From BOG-931 sp963761525 (GTDB taxonomy: Bacteria > Pseudomonadota > Alphaproteobacteria > Rhizobiales > Xanthobacteraceae): a stretch of DNA of 64,000 nt. A program made the translations under genes and the position numbers. How positions within the stretch are numbered: position 1 is the first letter of the stretch; each line of letters starts with the position of its first letter. The stretch covers positions 620,001 to 684,000 of the forward strand of contig CAVXHG010000008.1 in NCBI GenBank assembly GCA_963761525.1, in the 5' to 3' direction. Under the pieces are notes generated by a model, which worked only from the letters and a program-made list of their open reading frames with translations, was not told the DNA's origin and did not search any database. Of this stretch, positions 62,992 to 64,000 are shown one piece after another.

Positions 62992-63304
62992 GTTCGCAAG
63001 CGCTCCCGGTGCGTTGATACCGGGGGCTGCGTTCAAACACCGGCTATTTGGCCAAGCCACCAGGCCGGAATGGCGTTGCCGCTGTTGTCACAAATGGTCG
63101 AGCGCAAGGCAGCTGGGCCGTAACGCGAAAGTGTTGCCACTTTCGAGCATCCGGCTTGCTAAGGTTGCTAGCGGAATCGTGCCAGGAACCTGCGATCAAG
63201 TGGCAGGTTATTCTCCGGTAAATGGTGTGGCGGGCAGGCGCCAAGGTTCTTGCCGTACATTCTTTTGTTTATTTCGCTGTGAATTTAGCACTTTTGGAAC
63301 GCCG
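62992..63304. other. 313-bp gap with two hairpins
   Basis: No gene seen. CCCGGT (63005-63010) and ACCGGG (63019-63024) form a stem just after the aldolase stop, without a T-tract. A second perfect stem CGAAAGTG-TTGC-CACTTTCG lies at 63126-63145. The 3' end (63255-63290) is AT-rich and probably holds the promoter of the following gene. Confidence 0.5.
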
Positions 63305-64000
63305 ATGGATGATCGGACTAAGCCTGAGTTAAGCCTGAAAACCCTGGCTGCGCAGCCTCCTGGTGCTGACGAACTCATCACCGGCGCGGTAACGCAGCCC
63401 ATCCACATGTCGGCGACCTATCTTCGCGACCCGGATAACCGATATCCGACGAGCCACGTCTACGGGCGCAGCGACAATGTTTCGATGCAGCAGGGCGAAG
63501 CACTGATCGCAGCAATGGAAGGAGCGGACGAAGCGCTGCTGTTCGGCTCCGGCATGGCGGCGGCGAGCAGCGTCTTTCTCGCGCTTGAGCGCCCAACCCA
63601 CATCATCGCTTCGCAGGTCATGTATTGGGGATTTCGCTCATGGCTGCGGGAGATCGCCCGGTATGGGCACAGCGTATCTTTCGTGGAGACGTCCGATCTC
63701 GATGCCGTGCGCGCGGCTGTGAGGCCTGGCTCGACCGGATTGTTCTGGATTGAGACGCCAAGCAACCCGCTTTGGACCATCAGCGATATCGCCGCGATCG
63801 CCGAAATCGCCCACGCCGCCGACGCGCTGGTCTGTGTCAATTCGACAGTAGCAACGCCGGTATTCACGCGGCCGCTATCGCTCGGCGCGGATATCGTGAT
63901 GCATTCGGCAACCAAATACCTCAACGGCCATTCCGACATCGTGGCCGGTGCGCTGGCAACGGCGAGCGACGGACCGTTGTGGTCGCAGATCTGCAAGGTA
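63305..64000 (+). CDS. Cystathionine beta-lyase / gamma-synthase family PLP enzyme (partial at window end)
   Basis: The first 232 residues of a trans-sulfuration enzyme; the gene runs off the window. Starts MDDRTKPELSLKTLAAQPPG. Motifs: HMSATYLRDPDNRYP, YGRSDNVSMQQGEALIAAME, GSGMAAASSVFLAL, WIETPSNPLWTISDI and the Schiff-base lysine in MHSATKYLNGHSDIVAG. The subclass (cystathionine lyase, gamma-synthase or methionine gamma-lyase) cannot be fixed from this part. No SAM riboswitch could be recognised in the 313-bp gap upstream. Confidence 0.9.
   Translation, partial: MDDRTKPELSLKTLAAQPPGADELITGAVTQPIHMSATYLRDPDNRYPTSHVYGRSDNVSMQQGEALIAAMEGADEALLFGSGMAAASSVFLALERPTHIIASQVMYWGFRSWLREIARYGHSVSFVETSDLDAVRAAVRPGSTGLFWIETPSNPLWTISDIAAIAEIAHAADALVCVNSTVATPVFTRPLSLGADIVMHSATKYLNGHSDIVAGALATASDGPLWSQICKV

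Noticed and set aside
62992..63304. SAM riboswitch before the cystathionine-lyase-family gene
   Set aside because: The visible stems do not match the SAM-I or SAM-II layout, so no riboswitch can be claimed.

Overview
The window looks like chromosomal DNA of an alphaproteobacterium of the order Hyphomicrobiales, close to Bradyrhizobium, Rhodopseudomonas or Pseudolabrys. The signs are high GC, a Porin_2-type outer-membrane porin, the conserved block rpoZ - RelA/SpoT - pdxJ - acpS - lepB - rnc - era - recO - parC, a magnesium-type HemB, and several orphan Bug/TctC solute receptors. No phage, transposase, CRISPR array or rRNA operon was seen. One tRNA (Ser-GCT) is present.

Layout. 1-8 kb: a partial TPR protein, tRNA-Ser, a frameshifted porin with its terminator, an alpha/beta hydrolase and a SPINDLY/OGT-like TPR glycosyltransferase. 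6.9-13 kb: a surface-sugar cluster with a DegT aminotransferase, an epimerase remnant and a hexapeptide acyltransferase on the minus strand, then an SDR epimerase, a sugar C-methyltransferase and a nucleotide-sugar dehydrogenase on the plus strand. 13-22 kb: soluble lytic transglycosylase, dapA, mscL, smpB, a VOC protein, a peroxiredoxin, a LysR regulator divergent from a binding protein that lacks a signal peptide, a family-5 uracil-DNA glycosylase and a NYN-domain protein. 22.5-32.8 kb: the housekeeping block listed above. 33-39 kb: small secreted protein, LysR, bpt, a Bug receptor flanked by direct repeats, RDD protein and threonine deaminase. 38-44 kb: an operon of Bug receptor, LeuC, LeuD and a TPP enzyme, divergent from a LysR gene. 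44-52 kb: Fnr-type regulator, Bug receptor, a MmyB-like regulator divergent from an SDR gene, FAD monooxygenase, Ala/Pro-rich membrane protein, hemB and a small membrane protein. 52-57 kb: a branched-chain-amino-acid-type ABC importer with fused permeases. 57-63 kb: a molybdenum hydroxylase subunit, a maleylacetate-reductase-like enzyme, a Bug receptor, an HpcH aldolase and a class II aldolase, probably for catabolism of aromatic or hydroxy acids. The window ends inside a cystathionine-lyase-family gene.

A striking property is the number of one-base frame breaks, about 28 by my reading, in some 17 genes. Many sit in short homopolymers, and correcting one base usually restores a textbook protein. 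They are concentrated in 0-15 kb, 29.6-46.5 kb and 60-61 kb, and are absent from the 15.8-29.6 and 46.5-60.2 kb stretches. Local base-calling error is the simplest explanation, but real decay of accessory genes cannot be excluded for the porin and the leuCD operon. Broken genes are therefore listed over their whole corrected span.

The most interesting structural signals are the near-identical 45-bp repeats around one Bug gene, three clean palindromic operators in divergent regulator-target gaps, the Bug-leuC-leuD-TPP operon, and a cytoplasmic-looking solute-binding protein.
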